This document shows, piece by piece, positions 62,104-64,000 of a DNA stretch of 64,000 nt. The position numbers and the translations under genes were made by a program. The number at the start of each line of letters is the position of its first letter. Positions within the stretch are counted from its first letter, which is position 1. Below the pieces are notes generated by a model. It did no database searches, was not told the DNA's origin, and saw only the letters and a list, made by a program, of their open reading frames with translations. Source of the DNA: Natronomicrosphaera sp040876735 (GTDB lineage: Bacteria; Planctomycetota; Phycisphaerae; Phycisphaerales; Phycisphaeraceae); assembly GCA_040876735.1 (NCBI GenBank), contig JBBDPC010000126.1:1-64000 (forward strand), given 5' to 3'.

Positions 62104-63048
62104 ATGCTCGCCTTTGCCCTTCGCAAGTTCGCCTTCTCGCTCGTGACGCTCTTCGGCGTCGCCGTGGTGCTCTTCGTCCTCGTTCGCGTCGTGCCCGGCG
62201 ATCCGGCCGACGCCATCCTCGGCCAGTTCCCCACCGAATCCGAACGTCAGCGCATCCGCGAGCTCTACCGCCTCGATCAGCCGCTGCCGCTCCAGTTCAC
62301 CGTCTGGTTCACCCGCGCCGTGCAGGGCGACCTCGGCTACTCCTCCTACAACCATGAGCCGGTCACTGCGAGCATCGCCGACGCCTTGCCCGTCACGCTC
62401 CAACTCGCGCTGATGTCGCTCGCCTTCGCCGTCCTCGTCGGCATCCCGCTGGGCATCTTCGCCGCCATCCGCCAGGGCCGGTTCCTCGACTACCTCTGCA
62501 GCAGCTTCGGCGTGCTCGGCGTCTCGATCCCCAACTTCTGGCTGGGCACGATGCTCATCCTCCTCTTCGCCTTCTACCTCCGCATCATGCCTTCCGCCGG
62601 CGTGCCGCAATTCAGCGACGACCCGCTGGGCAACCTCCACGCCATGCTCATGCCCACGCTCGCGCTGGGCACCGCCGTCGCCGCGGTCATCATGCGGATG
62701 ACCCGCTCGTCCCTGCTGGAAGTGCTCGGACAGGACTACGTCCGCACCGCCCGCGCCAAGGGCCTCGCGCCCCGCCGCGTCGTCACCCGCCACGCCCTGC
62801 GCAACGCCCTGATCCCCATCCTCACCATCACCGGTATCCAGACCGGCTACCTGCTCGGCGGCTCGGTCGTCATCGAGCAGGTCTTCGGCCTACAGGGCGT
62901 CGGCTCGCTGGTGTTCAACGCCGCCACCACCCGCGACTACTTCCTGCTCCAGGCCGTCGTCCTGCTCATCGCCGCCCTGTTTATCACCATCAACCTCGCC
63001 GTCGACCTGCTCTACGGCCTCGTCGACCCGCGAATGCGAAAGGCATAA
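62104..63048 (+). CDS. Peptide ABC transporter permease, DppB/OppB type
   Basis: 314-aa inner-membrane permease. The N-terminal pattern is RKFAFSLVTLFGVAVVLFVL, then VRVVPGDPADAILG. Six membrane segments are seen. The cytoplasmic EAA loop that contacts the ATPase reads YVRTARAKGLAPRRVV, followed by HALRNALIPILTITG. The C-terminal signature is VIEQVFGLQGVGSLVFNA, then DYFLLQAVVLLIAALFIT and DLLYGLVDPRMRKA. It is transcribed away from the NAGGN genes and followed by a DppC-type partner. The cognate binding protein may be the lipoprotein gene at 54888-56474. Confidence 0.94.
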   Translation: MLAFALRKFAFSLVTLFGVAVVLFVLVRVVPGDPADAILGQFPTESERQRIRELYRLDQPLPLQFTVWFTRAVQGDLGYSSYNHEPVTASIADALPVTLQLALMSLAFAVLVGIPLGIFAAIRQGRFLDYLCSSFGVLGVSIPNFWLGTMLILLFAFYLRIMPSAGVPQFSDDPLGNLHAMLMPTLALGTAVAAVIMRMTRSSLLEVLGQDYVRTARAKGLAPRRVVTRHALRNALIPILTITGIQTGYLLGGSVVIEQVFGLQGVGSLVFNAATTRDYFLLQAVVLLIAALFITINLAVDLLYGLVDPRMRKA

Positions 63049-63071
63049 CTGTCAGTCGGTCAATCACCATT

Positions 63072-64000
63072 TTGACTCTCGCCATCGCGGCCATCACAGC
63101 AGCACTGACCGTGCTGGTGCTCGTGGTGGCAGTGGCGATCCCCGTTGGGCTGGTGCTACAAATTATGGCAGGAGTCGTGGCCTTGGGGCTTGCCGGCTTG
63201 CTCGGCGGTGTGGCCGTGCCACGGCTGTGGCGCAGTAACAGGGCCGCCGCAGTCGCGGGCGTGCTGCTGGCGATCGTGGTGATTCTTGCCGTTGCCGCAC
63301 CCGTGATCACGCCATACGGCCCCGACGAGTCCAACTACGACGCCCTCCGCCAGCCCCCCAGCCCCGCGCACTGGCTGGGCACGGACAACCTCGGCCGCGA
63401 CATCCTCACCCGCGTCATCTACGGTGCCCGCATCTCCCTTCAGGTCGCCGGCCTCGCCGTCAGTGCCGCCTTGTTCGCCGGGGCATTGCTCGGCATCGTC
63501 GCCGGCTATTTCGGCGGCTGGCTGGACGAAGGACTGTCGCGCATTGTCGACACACTGTTCGCCTTTCCCGACATCGTGCTCGCGCTGGTCATCGTCGCCG
63601 TGCTCGGTGGCGGCGAGGGTACGCAGGCAAATCTCACGCTCGCCATCGCCGTCGTCTACACCCCCATCTTCGCCCGCATCGCCCGCGGCGCGGTGCTCGC
63701 CGTCAAGGGGCAGCCGTTCATCGAAGCCGCCCGCTCGCTGGGCCTCGGCCACACGCGCATCATCCTCCGCCACATCACGCCCAACATCCTCGCCCCGCTC
63801 ACCGTGCAGGTCACGCTCTCGCTGGCGTTCGCCATCCTCGCCGAGGCGGCGCTGAGCTTCCTCGGCCTCGGCGTCGAGCAGGGCAAGCCGTCTTGGGGCC
63901 GGATGCTCCTCCAAGGCCGCGACCTCATGCCCGACGTCTGGTGGCTGGCCGTCTTCCCCGGCATCGCCATCACCCTCACGGTCCTGAGCTTCAACGTCCT
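63072..64000 (+). CDS. Peptide ABC transporter permease, DppC/OppC type, 3' end cut by the window
   Basis: The frame is unambiguous from about 63200 on: NRAAVAGVLLAIVVILAVAA, ITPYGPDESNYDAL, AHWLGTDNLGRDILTRVIYG, then the EAA loop FIEAARSLGLGHTRIILRHI and AALSFLGLGVEQGKPSWGRML. The gene runs out of the window without a stop. The start is unclear. There is no good ribosome-binding site; the in-frame TTG at 63072 is 24 bp after the DppB stop and includes an extra N-terminal hydrophobic segment, whereas the first in-frame ATG (63165) gives a more usual N-terminus. The second permease subunit of the same importer. Confidence 0.85.
   Translation, partial: MTLAIAAITAALTVLVLVVAVAIPVGLVLQIMAGVVALGLAGLLGGVAVPRLWRSNRAAAVAGVLLAIVVILAVAAPVITPYGPDESNYDALRQPPSPAHWLGTDNLGRDILTRVIYGARISLQVAGLAVSAALFAGALLGIVAGYFGGWLDEGLSRIVDTLFAFPDIVLALVIVAVLGGGEGTQANLTLAIAVVYTPIFARIARGAVLAVKGQPFIEAARSLGLGHTRIILRHITPNILAPLTVQVTLSLAFAILAEAALSFLGLGVEQGKPSWGRMLLQGRDLMPDVWWLAVFPGIAITLTVLSFNV

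Overview
The window comes from a GC-rich bacterium that is most likely a planctomycete, probably of the Phycisphaerae group. This rests on gene content: MoxR/DUF58/von Willebrand A (VWA)/DUF4159 membrane gene arrays, secreted proteins with carbohydrate-binding-like domains, a ValS with long lineage-type insertions, and type B L31. The exact lineage is an inference. A ten-base run of N (61923-61932) shows that the sequence is a draft assembly.

Region by region. 1-7.7 kb holds translation genes: valS (5' end cut by the window), serS, a class IV aminotransferase, rpmE2 and prfA. 7.8-16.1 kb is mixed: a large secreted protein, two tandem DoxX proteins, a Nudix hydrolase, a candidate small RNA with its own promoter and terminator, an alpha/beta hydrolase, an APH-type kinase and an M29 aminopeptidase. 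16.2-45.2 kb is one unbroken minus-strand array of 17 genes. It contains two MoxR-DUF58-BatA-VWA cassettes, giant membrane/coiled-coil proteins, DUF4159, an alpha/alpha-toroid protein and secreted proteins, and appears to start at a promoter near 45.33 kb. 45.5-54.8 kb is an amino-acid catabolism island: putA and a DUF1338 oxygenase on the plus strand, and astB, astD, astA and an M20 hydrolase on the minus strand (arginine succinyltransferase pathway). 54.9-64 kb holds the osmoprotectant NAGGN genes (asnO, ngg, M42 peptidase). A solute-binding protein lies downstream of them and two Dpp/Opp-type permease genes lie divergently upstream.

The most unusual observation is inside valS. A complete REP-associated tyrosine transposase (RAYT), bounded by inverted REP palindromes, sits in frame in the synthetase reading frame, so an essential enzyme appears to be made with an embedded transposase domain. 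The same REP motif occurs in frame inside astB and as an inverted pair beside the N gap. A different 84-bp double hairpin sits in frame inside putA. Several further families of short palindromic repeats lie between genes. Together these suggest a genome heavily seeded with REP-like elements, some of which have been turned into extra protein segments.

The two MoxR cassettes share the same core but differ in gene order and accessory genes. They probably form envelope-associated AAA+ ATPase/VWA assemblies of unknown substrate.
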